Of a stretch of DNA of 64,000 bases, positions 15,367 to 22,984 are shown in pieces. The notes under the pieces were generated by a model. It did no database searches. It saw only the letters and a list, made by a program, of their open reading frames with translations, and was not told where the DNA came from. The stretch's first letter is position 1. Every line of letters starts with the position of its first letter. The translations under genes were made by a program, and so were the position numbers. Source of the stretch: Micromonospora pisi (GTDB taxonomy: Bacteria > Actinomycetota > Actinomycetes > Mycobacteriales > Micromonosporaceae); contig NZ_RBKT01000001.1 of assembly GCF_003633685.1 (NCBI RefSeq), positions 2,666,001 to 2,730,000 on the forward strand, given 5' to 3'.

Positions 15367-16482
15367 GTGGAACCGGACCTGCTCGGCGGCGCGTACGAGT
15401 ACCAGACGATCGATCTCGGGCACGACGACGAAGGACCTGTGCTGGCCACGCTGGTACATCGCCGCGCCGACCATCCCACCGGGCGTGCCGTGCTCTACCT
15501 GCACGGGTTCGCCGACTACTTCTTCCAGTCCCACCTGGCCGACTTCTACGTCGAGCGCGGCTGGGACTTCTACGCGCTCGACCTGCGCAAGTACGGTCGC
15601 AGCCTGCTCCCACACCAGACGCCGAACTTCTGCCGCGACCTCCGCGAGTACTTCCCGGAACTCGACGCGGCGGCCAGCATCATCCGCGACCAGGACGGCA
15701 ACGGCACCCTTCTGGTCAACGGACACTCGACCGGTGGGCTGATCGCGGCACTCTGGGCGGACGCCCGCCGGGACGAGGGGATCATCGACGGGCTCTTCCT
15801 CAACAGCCCGTTCCTCGACCTGAACGCGCCGTGGCTGGCCCGTCGACCCCTCGCGGCGGCCGTCGCCCGGCTGGCCCGGCGGATGCCGTACCTGGTCGTC
15901 CCCATCACCCTCTCCCCGGTGTACGGCCAGAGCCTGCACACCGAGCACCGGGGGGAATGGAGTTACGACCTGGCCTGGAAGCCGCTCGACGGTTTCCCCG
16001 TCCGGGCCGGCTGGCTGGCCGCGATCCGCCAGGGCCAGCGGCGGCTCCAGCGAGGGCTGGACATCCGGGTACCGGTCCTGCTCGCCTCCTCCACCCGGAG
16101 CTGCCGGGTGAGCACCTGGCACGAGTCGGCGACGCTCGCGGACTCCGTACTCAACGTCGCCGACATGGCCCGCTGGGCACCGGCGATCGGACGGCACGTG
16201 ACCCTGGTCCGGTTCGACGGCGGCCTGCACGACCTGACGCTCTCCGGACCGGCCGTCCGCGAGCGGGTCTTCAGCGAGCTGGACCGCTGGGTCGGCGCTT
16301 TCCTCGCCCCAGCTCCCCCGGCTGCGGTGACTCCGACCAGCGCACCTCCGGACCCGACCCCTTCGTCGGCTCCGGAGGCTCGGGCCGTTCCGGACGTTCG
16401 GACCGCTCCGGACGCTCAGACCATTCAGGGCGCCCAGACTGTTCCGGACGCTCAGGCCGCTCCACCCATTCAGACCGCCTAG
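15367..16482 (+). CDS. Alpha/beta hydrolase with low-complexity tail
   Basis: About 370 residues from GTG 15367 (an alternative GTG at 15340 lies in frame). The core is an alpha/beta hydrolase of the lysophospholipase type: YLHGFADYFFQ (oxyanion region), LRKYGRSLLPHQ, nucleophile in VNGHSTGGLIAALWA, catalytic Asp near VRFDGG and His in GGLHDLTLSG. The core ends near residue 315 at WVGAFLAPAP. The last 55 residues are a Pro/Ala/Asp/Thr-rich tail with imperfect repeats (PDAQT type). This tail overlaps the 3' end of the convergent gene by about 210 bp. It may be real, or the result of a lost stop codon. Confidence 0.85.
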   Translation: MEPDLLGGAYEYQTIDLGHDDEGPVLATLVHRRADHPTGRAVLYLHGFADYFFQSHLADFYVERGWDFYALDLRKYGRSLLPHQTPNFCRDLREYFPELDAAASIIRDQDGNGTLLVNGHSTGGLIAALWADARRDEGIIDGLFLNSPFLDLNAPWLARRPLAAAVARLARRMPYLVVPITLSPVYGQSLHTEHRGEWSYDLAWKPLDGFPVRAGWLAAIRQGQRRLQRGLDIRVPVLLASSTRSCRVSTWHESATLADSVLNVADMARWAPAIGRHVTLVRFDGGLHDLTLSGPAVRERVFSELDRWVGAFLAPAPPAAVTPTSAPPDPTPSSAPEARAVPDVRTAPDAQTIQGAQTVPDAQAAPPIQTA

Positions 16483-17473
16483 GCCGCTCGGCCCGGTCAC
16501 GCGGTTCAACCCGCTCTGGCCGGTCACGCGGTTCAACCCGCTCTGGCCGGTCACGCGGTTCGGTGCGCTCGGCCCGCTCGCGCCGATCCACCCGGTCACG
16601 CCGCTGCGGCCGCTCCGGCTGCTGGCGCCGTCCCTGCCGCGCGGCTCGGAACGGGGAGGGCGCCGGCTCGTACGGCGGCTCCGGGCGCGGCTCGTACGAC
16701 GGAGGCTGGTACGGCGGTTCCGGGCGCGGGCCGTACGGCAGTTCCGGCGGCGGCTCGTACGCCGGCTGCGGCAGCGGCGGCTCGTACGCCGCCGGGGCCG
16801 GCTGCCGGTACGACGGACGACGCGTCGGCTGGTACGGCGCCGCCACCTCCCGGCCGACCTCCGCTCCCGACAACGGCCGGGACGGAAGGTCCACCGGGGG
16901 ACGCGACGGTGGCTGCGGGACCGTACGCCGGCCCGGACCGGAGGTCAGCCCGGCCGGGGCCGGGTGGAACGGCAGCCACATTCCCTGCCGCCACACCAGC
17001 AGGTCCCGGCTGAGCGGGTGCGGGTCACCGGCGAAGAAGACCCGGTCCACCGCGCGACGCGCCTTCTCCCGTCCCGGACGCGACTGCGACCCGGTGACGA
17101 TCACCACGTCCCGGGCCGGAACGCCGATGACCAGTTCGCCGGGGACGGACTGCTGGAGGTCGTCCCAGAACTCGTCGACCAGCAGGACGCTGGACTCCAG
17201 GCCGTCGAAGGAGAGCAGCAGGGCCGGTGGCTGGCCGGAGATCCGCAGCCGGTTCATCGCGACGTCCAGGTTCTCCATCGCGGTTCGCCGCAGCGCCCGC
17301 CGACCCACTCCGATGCGGTCCAGGTCCGCCCAGGTCACCAGGCGCTCACCGTACGGTGGGCCGAACGAGTAGGCGATGCCGATGTCGTCGGAGAACTCGT
17401 CCAGCACGTGGTCTTCGCCGAGCTGGTCATCGATGGTCGACACCAGCAACGGCAAAAACTCAGTGCTCGTCAC
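16271..17473 (-). CDS. DUF1444/YtpQ-like protein with Arg/Pro/Glu repeat tail
   Basis: The GTG at 17471-17473 (VTSTEFLPLLVSTIDDQ) is preferred to an upstream in-frame start that would add a leader crossing the tRNA promoter region. Residues 1-170 form a DUF1444-like domain (LVTWADLDRIGVGRRALRRT, ENLDVAMNRLRISGQPPALL, LVIGVPARDVVIVTG, VFFAGDPHPLSRDLLVWRQG, MWLPFHP). From about residue 180 it becomes Pro/Tyr-rich (YEPRPEPPYEP units), then a charged RPERVEPRD repeat tail encoded by a 27-bp DNA repeat. The last 210 bp lie antisense to the hydrolase tail. The function of the family is unknown. Confidence 0.75.
   Translation of the reverse strand: MTSTEFLPLLVSTIDDQLGEDHVLDEFSDDIGIAYSFGPPYGERLVTWADLDRIGVGRRALRRTAMENLDVAMNRLRISGQPPALLLSFDGLESSVLLVDEFWDDLQQSVPGELVIGVPARDVVIVTGSQSRPGREKARRAVDRVFFAGDPHPLSRDLLVWRQGMWLPFHPAPAGLTSGPGRRTVPQPPSRPPVDLPSRPLSGAEVGREVAAPYQPTRRPSYRQPAPAAYEPPLPQPAYEPPPELPYGPRPEPPYQPPSYEPRPEPPYEPAPSPFRAARQGRRQQPERPQRRDRVDRRERAERTEPRDRPERVEPRDRPERVEPRDRAERPRRSEWVERPERPEQSGRPEWSERPERSERPERPEPPEPTKGSGPEVRWSESPQPGELGRGKRRPSGPAR
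16494..16561 (-). repeat. 27-bp tandem repeat, 2.5 units
   Basis: The unit CGGTCACGCGGTTCAACCCG plus CTCTGGC (27 bp) occurs twice exactly and then as a 14-bp partial copy. It is in frame and encodes nine-residue RVEPRDRPE-type blocks in the tail of the DUF1444-like protein. Recent slippage expansion is likely, because the copies are identical at third codon positions. Confidence 0.9.
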
Positions 17474-17577
17474 CTGCACCCGTGAAAACCTAGTATGTGC
17501 TGGCCGGGCCGGCGACCCCGTCCAGCCGAACGCTCCGCCCGGCGGCGCGGGTACCCTACTCCCGCGTACCACAACAC

Positions 17578-17650
17578 GCGCTCGTAGCTCAGCGGATAGA
17601 GCAGGGGACTTCTAATCCCAAGGTCGCAGGTTCGATCCCTGCCGGGCGCA
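17578..17650 (+). tRNA. tRNA-Arg (anticodon UCU)
   Basis: The 73-nt cloverleaf has acceptor GCGCTCG/CGGGCGC, D-arm GCTCAGCGGATAGAGC, anticodon loop CTTCTAA giving TCT, and T-arm GCAGGTTCGATCCCTGC. The discriminator base is A and no CCA is encoded. It reads codons AGA/AGG, which are rare in this GC-rich genome. No duplicated 3' end that would mark an integration site was seen in the window. Confidence 0.95.
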
Positions 17651-17657
17651 CAACCAG

Positions 17658-18242
17658 CTACAAGGGCAGCTCAGCAAGGCTGGGCGCACCTTGGGCCACA
17701 ACTGCGGGGGCGGCTCCCAGCTGCTCCAGCTTCGCCCGCAGCGGCGCGGATCCGATCGGCATCCAGGCCGCCGCGCCGACCTCCGCCGTCTGGAGCGTCA
17801 GCTCGGGCGCGTCCCCGACGGTGAACGCGTAGCAGAGATCGAAGTGCCAGTGCCCGGGTTCGCCCCGCCCCGGGTTGGCGGGGATCGGGTGGATGTCGAT
17901 GTCCACCGGTCGTCGGTCCAACGGCACCAGGTCACCAGCGGTCAGGCCGGTCTCCTCCTCGACCTCACGCAGGGCGGCGCCGAGCAGGCTGGTGTCGGTC
18001 GGCTCCAGGTGCCCGCCGGGCGGGAGCCAACGGTCGAGCACGTTGTGGTGGATGTGCAGGGCCCGCCCGGCGGGGTCGAGCAGGATCGCCGAGCAGGTGA
18101 GGTGGCCGGTGAAGGTCGAGCGGGAGGTGATCGCCGAGCGCTGCGCGATACCGGCGAGCAGCGGAGCGAGGCGGTCGTGCTCGGTGCCGTACCGGTCGAG
18201 GTAGTCCCCGACCGTGCCGGCGACCTCGTCCATGTCGATCAT
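17658..18242 (-). CDS. Nudix hydrolase
   Basis: The ATG at 18240-18242 is chosen because GAGGAGA lies 6 nt upstream; length 194 residues. The Nudix box GGHLEPTDTSLLGAALREVE followed by EETGL matches Gx5Ex7REUxEExGU fully, so the metal-binding glutamates are present. Nudix enzymes hydrolyse nucleoside diphosphates linked to another moiety (for example oxidised nucleotides, ADP-ribose). The N-terminal part (VGDYLDRYGTEHDRLAPLLA) is helical and the substrate cannot be assigned. It begins 28 bp after the FkbM-type methyltransferase gene on the same strand and may be cotranscribed with it. Confidence 0.9.
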   Translation of the reverse strand: MIDMDEVAGTVGDYLDRYGTEHDRLAPLLAGIAQRSAITSRSTFTGHLTCSAILLDPAGRALHIHHNVLDRWLPPGGHLEPTDTSLLGAALREVEEETGLTAGDLVPLDRRPVDIDIHPIPANPGRGEPGHWHFDLCYAFTVGDAPELTLQTAEVGAAAWMPIGSAPLRAKLEQLGAAPAVVAQGAPSLAELPL

Positions 18243-18269
18243 CGGTGTCTCCTCGGGTGCGACCACCGG

Positions 18270-19100
18270 CTAGCGGGACCGGAGTACGACATCCTTGCTG
18301 AGACCAGCCCACCCGGTCGCACGGGCATCGGCGAGTACGTCCCGCAGGCGGGGCGCGTCGACCGGTTGCTCGACGCCGGACCGGATCACGCTGACCGCGA
18401 AGCGGTCGCAGAGATAGCCCACCAGTTCCTCGTCCGCGTGCATCACCTCGCAGATCCCGGCGACCTGGCGCCGGTGCAGCAGACCGGCCATCCCTTCCAG
18501 CGCCTCCAGTTCGTGCCCCTCGACGTCGATCTTGAACAGCAACGAGTCGTCGGGTGCGAGGGTGATCCGCTCGTCCAACCGGAAGCAGTCGACGGAGACT
18601 CCCCGGTCGCTGCGCAGCCGCAGGGACGAAACCCCGGAGTGCAGGTGGAAGTTCAGGCGGGCGACGCCGGTGGTGTCGCTGGCCGCACCCTCGTGCAGCA
18701 CGATGCCCGGATAGTCGCCCCCGCTGTGCCTCAGCGTCTCGCGCAGCATCCGGATCACCACGGGATTCGGTTCCACCAGGTGGAGCGCGCGCAGCCCCTC
18801 GTGGTAGCGGGTGGAGAAGGCCACCTCGCCGTAGTTCGCACCGATGTCGAGGGCGACCGTCGGGCGTAGCTCACCGGCGAGACGCCGCCAGGTGGCGACG
18901 GCGCTCCGGTCGAGGTTGCCGTGGTACATCGCCAGCAGTACGCCCCGGATGTCGGCGGGGTCCGCGTGCATCCGCACGCCGATCTCGTTGCGGAATGCCC
19001 CGGAGCGGGCGCGTAGCGCGGTGCGTTGCGCCACGATCCTGACCCGTTGACCGCCTGACTTGTGGAACGCCTGCCGAAGTACCGACCGGAAGGTTGCCAA
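18270..19100 (-). CDS. FkbM-family methyltransferase
   Basis: A 276-residue S-adenosylmethionine-dependent methyltransferase. The start is a TTG at 19098-19100, supported by a strong GGAGG six bases upstream. Motif I is VALDIGANYGEVAFST, the acidic motif II is LHLVEPNPVVIRML, and the FkbM signature LLFKIDVEGHELEALEGM is present. FkbM enzymes O-methylate hydroxyl groups in secondary metabolites, sugars or lipids; the substrate here is unknown. The first ~60 residues are basic and helical. The next gene is a Nudix hydrolase on the same strand. Confidence 0.9.
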   Translation of the reverse strand: MATFRSVLRQAFHKSGGQRVRIVAQRTALRARSGAFRNEIGVRMHADPADIRGVLLAMYHGNLDRSAVATWRRLAGELRPTVALDIGANYGEVAFSTRYHEGLRALHLVEPNPVVIRMLRETLRHSGGDYPGIVLHEGAASDTTGVARLNFHLHSGVSSLRLRSDRGVSVDCFRLDERITLAPDDSLLFKIDVEGHELEALEGMAGLLHRRQVAGICEVMHADEELVGYLCDRFAVSVIRSGVEQPVDAPRLRDVLADARATGWAGLSKDVVLRSR

Positions 19101-19235
19101 CCGAGCCTCCCCTGCTCACGCGCCTGCGCCTCACGTACGCGGCGTCCTCACCGCAACGAGGCAGGTGGGCCGGAGGTGACGCCGGGTGGGGCGTACGGCG
19201 GGGTTGGGGTTCCGGTGGGCCTCGGTCCGGGCTGG

Positions 19236-19508
19236 TCAGTCGAGCGGGGTCGGCGGGTCGGCCGGCCCGAGCAGGCCGGTCGAGGAGTTGCCGCCGCGGC
19301 GGCGTTCGGCTCGCCTGGCCCGCTGCTCGGCGCTGAACCGTTTGCGCTCGGCAAGGTCACGCCGCCATCCCTCACGCGCTTCGGCGCTGGTGCCCTGGAC
19401 CGCGTTCTCGACCGTCGGCGGCCCGAGGATCTTGAACAGGACGTCGAACGTCCGGTCCCGGCCGGCCAGCCGGGACAGGAACGACCGCTTCGGCTTCGAC
19501 GCATCCAT
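19236..19508 (-). CDS. Small basic hypothetical protein (90 aa)
   Basis: The ATG at 19506-19508 is preferred because GAGAGGACGG lies 6-15 nt upstream and because the in-frame upstream extension crosses a dyad that looks regulatory. The protein is strongly charged: MDASKPKRSFLSRLAGRDRT, then FDVLFKILGPPTVENAV, then an Arg/Glu-rich coil (RRDLAERKRFSAEQRARRAE). It is cytosolic with a probable coiled coil in the second half. It lies just downstream of the OhrR/MarR-like regulator on the same strand and may be one of its targets. No recognised family. Confidence 0.65.
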   Translation of the reverse strand: MDASKPKRSFLSRLAGRDRTFDVLFKILGPPTVENAVQGTSAEAREGWRRDLAERKRFSAEQRARRAERRRGGNSSTGLLGPADPPTPLD

Positions 19509-19530
19509 GTCGATCCCGTCCTCTCGTCGA

Positions 19531-19566
19531 CCAAGTGCTTGGCGCACCAATAGTTTGTACACCAAG
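19531..19566 (-). promoter_or_regulatory. Candidate MarR-type operator
   Basis: CCAAGTGCTTGG (19531-19542) is a perfect 12-bp palindrome, and a further CCAAG half-site lies in ACACCAAGTA about 20 bp away (19560-19568), with an AT-richer stretch (AATAGTTTGT) between them. It lies between the regulator gene and the small basic protein gene, in the promoter of the latter. Assignment to the MarR/OhrR protein is positional inference. Confidence 0.35.
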
Positions 19567-19614
19567 TATCGGTCGGACAAGGGGCCAGGGTCACCTTTCC
19601 CGAACCGCCCGGGA

Positions 19615-20103
19615 TCAGCCCTGGGGTGAACCGCCGGCGCCGGCAGCGCGGGTGGCGGCAATCAGCCGGGTGAGCGACGCATGCAGATGGAACAGTTCGT
19701 CGAGTTCCATACCGAGACGTTCGATCACCGCCGCCGGGATCTTCTCCGCCTGCGCCCGCAACGCCCGACCGGAATCGGTCAGCACCACGGCGAGCGTCCG
19801 CTCGTCCTGCGCGTCCCGCTCCCGCCGGATCAGGCCGTTCACCTCCAGCCGCTTCAGCAGCGGGGAGAGCGTGCCCGGGTCGAGTTGCAGCAACTGACTG
19901 AGGGCCTTGACCGACAGCGGCGTCGACTGCCACAGCGCCAGCATCACCAGGTACTGCGGATGGGTGAGTCCCATCGGCTCGAGCAGCGGCCGGTAGAGCG
20001 CCACCACGTTGCGCGACGCGACCGAGAGGGCGAAACACACCTGCCGCTCCAGCGCGAGCGGATCGACCGCGAGCGGGTCGACGCCGCTCCCCTCGTCGCC
20101 CAT
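19615..20103 (-). CDS. MarR-family regulator, OhrR-like
   Basis: The ATG at 20101-20103 is preceded by GGGGGAG; 162 residues. VCFALSVASRNVVALYRPLL followed by LTHPQYLVMLALWQ matches the N-terminal dimerisation helix of OhrR proteins, where the Cys in xCFALY-type motifs senses organic hydroperoxides. The winged HTH follows (LSVKALSQLLQLDPGTLSPL, LKRLEVNGLIRRERDAQDER, wing LAVVLTDSGRAL). OhrR normally represses an ohr peroxidase; no ohr gene is next to it here. The peroxide-sensing Cys is present, but Tyr residues that support it are only partly conserved, so the inducer is uncertain. Confidence 0.85.
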   Translation of the reverse strand: MGDEGSGVDPLAVDPLALERQVCFALSVASRNVVALYRPLLEPMGLTHPQYLVMLALWQSTPLSVKALSQLLQLDPGTLSPLLKRLEVNGLIRRERDAQDERTLAVVLTDSGRALRAQAEKIPAAVIERLGMELDELFHLHASLTRLIAATRAAGAGGSPQG

Positions 20104-20245
20104 CACAGCTCCCCCGCTCACTCACCGGCGCCGCACCCCGGGCGGACACACCGGGACGAAGGCTACTCGCGGGCGTCCGGGCCACCCGGCAGGACCGTTG
20201 ACCGGGTACGGCACCCGGCCAACGGCCCCACTTACGCGCCTGCGG

Positions 20246-20764
20246 TCAGGCCGGGAACCCGTACCGGGCCGCGTGCTCGGGGTCGGCCGGGTCGATCTGC
20301 CGGATGCCCTCGTCGGCGAGCCGCTTGTTGATCTCTTCCAGGTTGTCCCGGACGAGTTGCGCCTCTTCCTCGGTGGTCTTGCCCCGGTGCGGCTTGCCCG
20401 CGTGTTCGAGCGTGGCGTAGTCGATCCGCTCGGCGGTGACCCGCTTGGTCGCCTTCGGCGGCTTGATCCGCTCCGCGGTCTTGAGCAGCTGGGCCATCGG
20501 CACGTCGGTGGCGAGCGCGTCGAACTCGCTGGCGGTGAGCACCACCCGGCGCGGTTCACCGCCGCCGTGGCTGTCGTAGATCTCCACGACCGCGACGTCC
20601 AGCGACGCGTCGTCGATGCTCTCCACCTCGACCGACCTGGCCTCCAACTGCACCGGTCCAGCCACCAGGTCCGGGTGTTCCAGGACGACGACGCGCACGA
20701 TCTCGTCGTCCGACTGGAGGACCTTGCCGCTGAAATCGGAGATGTGAACGGTCTTTCTACCCAT
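20246..20764 (-). CDS. Conserved hypothetical protein (172 aa)
   Basis: The ATG at 20762-20764 is chosen: MGRKTVHISDFSGKVL is a typical N-terminus, and the long upstream extension is codon shadow. It is an acidic protein with an N-terminal beta-rich half (VRVVVLEHPDLVAGPVQLEA, VAVVEIYDSHGGGEPRRVVL), a central basic patch (IKPPKATKRVTAERIDYATL) and a C-terminal helix ending LVRDNLEEINKRLADEGIRQ then DPADPEHAARYGF. The final motif recurs in actinobacterial conserved proteins, but I cannot name a function. It is divergent from deoR with 200 bp between, so the DeoR-type protein could regulate both. Confidence 0.65.
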   Translation of the reverse strand: MGRKTVHISDFSGKVLQSDDEIVRVVVLEHPDLVAGPVQLEARSVEVESIDDASLDVAVVEIYDSHGGGEPRRVVLTASEFDALATDVPMAQLLKTAERIKPPKATKRVTAERIDYATLEHAGKPHRGKTTEEEAQLVRDNLEEINKRLADEGIRQIDPADPEHAARYGFPA

Positions 20765-20926
20765 GCGGGAAACTTCTCCTGTCGGACGGTACTGCCAGGG
20801 CCAGGGAACGAAGTTACCCGACAGGTGTGCGAACGACTTGCTAGGGCCGGCCTCCGCGCCCCCGGTGTGTCGCCCCGTCCTCCGCCTCTCCGACGTACCG
20901 ACGGGTGACCCGGATCGCACAGAATC

Positions 20927-20963
20927 GTTTGCGAAACTCACACACTGATGTTTGAATCGAACA
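20927..20963 (+). promoter_or_regulatory. Candidate DeoR operators directly before the start codon
   Basis: Two dyads: GTTTGCGAAAC (20927-20937, perfect 4+4 with a 3-bp centre) and TGTTTGAATCGAACA (20949-20963, one mismatch), resembling the TGTTTGA-type boxes of DeoR/GlpR regulators. The second ends one base before the ATG at 20965. A transcript starting in this short space would be leaderless and could be blocked by the bound protein. Confidence 0.5.
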
Positions 20964-20964
20964 C

Positions 20965-21729
20965 ATGTCTGTGCAGCAGCAACGCCACCAGGGAATCCTG
21001 GAGGCACTCCAGGGACAGGGCCGAGTGAGCGTCGCCGCGCTCGCCGCCCGCGCCGGAGTGTCGGAGATGACCGTTCGGCGCGACCTGGAACTACTCGAGG
21101 GTGAAGGGCTCCTGCTCCGGGTCCACGGCGGCGCGGTGAGCACCATCTCCGGCAGCTACGAACCACCCTTCGCCGTACGCGCCCGGCTCGGATCAGAGGC
21201 CAAGACCCGCATCGGTACGGCGGCAGCCGCGCTGATCGGCGCGAACGAGACCGTGGTCATCGACGCCGGCACCACCGCCCTCGCCGTGGCCCGTGCCCTG
21301 CGTGGGCGCCGGCAACTCACCGTCTGCGCGCTCAGCGTCCCGGCCCTGGCCGAACTCGGCGACGAACCCGGCATCCGGCTCATCGCCGCCGGTGGCGACG
21401 TACGGGCCGGCGAGCAGTCCTTCGTCGGGCCACTGGCCGAACGGGTCTTCGACGACTTCCGCTTCGACACCTTCGTGCTCTCCGTCGGCGGCTTCGACCC
21501 GGAGCACGGCCTGACCGATTTCAACCCCGACGACGTACGCCTCAAGCAGGCCGCCATCCGGGGCTCCCGACGGCGGATCGTCGTCGCCGAGGGGGCGAAG
21601 CTCGGACGGATCACCTTCGCCCGGATCGGCGCCACCCCCCTCGCCGACGTGCTGGTCACCGACGGTGAAGCGGCCGAGGACCAGCTCTCCGCGCTCCGCG
21701 CGGCCGGCGTGAACGTGGTCGTGGCATGA
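20965..21729 (+). CDS. DeoR/GlpR-family transcriptional regulator
   Basis: A 254-residue protein with an N-terminal DeoR HTH (QRHQGILEALQGQGRVSVAA, LAARAGVSEMTVRRDLELLE, LLLRVHGGAVS) and a C-terminal DeoRC sugar-phosphate sensor (ALIGANETVVIDAGTTALAV, LVTDGEA). Family members sense phosphorylated sugars and usually repress nearby transport or catabolic genes. The MFS transporter starts 13 bp downstream on the same strand and is the likely target. Probable autoregulation is suggested by the dyads abutting its start. Confidence 0.95.
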   Translation: MSVQQQRHQGILEALQGQGRVSVAALAARAGVSEMTVRRDLELLEGEGLLLRVHGGAVSTISGSYEPPFAVRARLGSEAKTRIGTAAAALIGANETVVIDAGTTALAVARALRGRRQLTVCALSVPALAELGDEPGIRLIAAGGDVRAGEQSFVGPLAERVFDDFRFDTFVLSVGGFDPEHGLTDFNPDDVRLKQAAIRGSRRRIVVAEGAKLGRITFARIGATPLADVLVTDGEAAEDQLSALRAAGVNVVVA

Positions 21730-21742
21730 CCGGCGGCACCCG

Positions 21743-22909
21743 GTGGTGACCCTCACCCGGACGCCCGGGGACAGCGCCAGCGGACCCCGCCTCGCACCAG
21801 CCGCCGTCACCGCCGCCGTGGTCGCCTTCGTGGTCATCGGCGTGCAGCAGTCGCTCTACGGCCCGGCGATCCCGGCGCTGCGCGCGGCGCACGACATCTC
21901 CGCCGGCGCCGCCGGTGCCGCGCTCAGCGTCCACTTCCTCGGCGCCGTGCTCGGCGTGCTGGCCCTGCCCCGCAGCCGCCGCCGTGGCATCGCCGACGGG
22001 ACGTTCCTCGCCGCCGCACTGGCGCTGATCGCGAGCGGATGCGTCGGCTTCCTGCTCGCCCCCGGTTGGCCACTTGCGCTCACCGCCGCCTTCGTCGCCG
22101 GGGTCGGCTTCGGCGGCATCGACGGGGGCGTCAACCAGGTCTTCACCGAGATCTACACCGGCGACGGCGGTGGGCACGGCATGCTCAACCTGCTGCACGG
22201 CTGCTTCGGCGTCGGCGCCATCGCCGGGCCGGTGGCGATCGGGCTCCTCCCCGGCTACGGCTGGGCCTTCGTCGCCTGCGCGGTCGGGTCGGTCATCGTG
22301 CTGCCGGTCCTGCTCGGGATCAGGACCGGCCGGGTCGCCGACCCGCGCCGTGCCGGCCGACGGGTCCTCAGCCTGCTCGGACTGGCGTTGATCGGGTTCT
22401 TCGTGCTGCACGTCGGGCTGGAGACCGGGGCCGGGGGTTGGGAGACGACCCACCTCATCTCGACCGGCCTCACCGCATCGGCGGCGGCGACCGCGACCTC
22501 CGGTTTCTGGTTCGCCTTCACCGCCGTACGGTTCGCCGTCGTCCCACTCTGCCGCCGCTTCCCGCCCCGGACGATCGTCATCGCCTGCACCGTGATGACT
22601 CCGGTGGCCGCCGTCGCGACGCTCTCCCACCCGCTCGCCCCGTGGGCGTACGGGCTGCTCGGTGTCGCGGTCGGGCCGCTCTTCCCGACCGGACTCGCCT
22701 GGCTGGGGCAACTCCGACCGGAGCTGATCCCGACCGTCGTGGCGGTCTCGATGCTGGGCGGGGTCGCGTTCCCGCCCGCGCTCGGGCTGGCGGTCGAGTC
22801 GTTCGGCCCCGGCGCCGTGCCGTGGGGGCTGGTCGGCGTGGCGCTCACCACGGTCGCCACGCTCGCCCTGATCACCGGACTGGCGTCCCGACCCGGCCCG
22901 AACCGCTGA
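21743..22909 (+). CDS. MFS transporter (sugar-type)
   Basis: A 388-residue integral membrane protein with 12 predicted transmembrane segments and a short cytoplasmic N-terminus. VVIGVQQSLYGPAIPALRAA, then GVGFGGIDGGVNQVFTEIYT and MLNLLHGCFGVGAIAGPVAI, resemble the FucP/sugar-symporter branch of the MFS (conserved N and HGCFGxG). It is cotranscribed with the upstream deoR gene (13-bp gap), so the substrate is probably a sugar or sugar derivative; the exact compound is unknown. Start codon GTG 21743; a second GTG (21740) directly precedes it in frame. Confidence 0.85.
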   Translation: MVTLTRTPGDSASGPRLAPAAVTAAVVAFVVIGVQQSLYGPAIPALRAAHDISAGAAGAALSVHFLGAVLGVLALPRSRRRGIADGTFLAAALALIASGCVGFLLAPGWPLALTAAFVAGVGFGGIDGGVNQVFTEIYTGDGGGHGMLNLLHGCFGVGAIAGPVAIGLLPGYGWAFVACAVGSVIVLPVLLGIRTGRVADPRRAGRRVLSLLGLALIGFFVLHVGLETGAGGWETTHLISTGLTASAAATATSGFWFAFTAVRFAVVPLCRRFPPRTIVIACTVMTPVAAVATLSHPLAPWAYGLLGVAVGPLFPTGLAWLGQLRPELIPTVVAVSMLGGVAFPPALGLAVESFGPGAVPWGLVGVALTTVATLALITGLASRPGPNR

Positions 22910-22984
22910 TCCGATTCCGCCGCCGGCCGGGCCGTCATCGCCGCGCGGTGCCGAACGTCATTCGCCGGGCTCATTCGCCGGGCG

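Noticed and set aside
17578-17650. Integration site (att) at the tRNA-Arg gene
   Set aside because: No integrase gene and no duplicate of the tRNA 3' end are present in the window; the accessory island ends 3 kb away.
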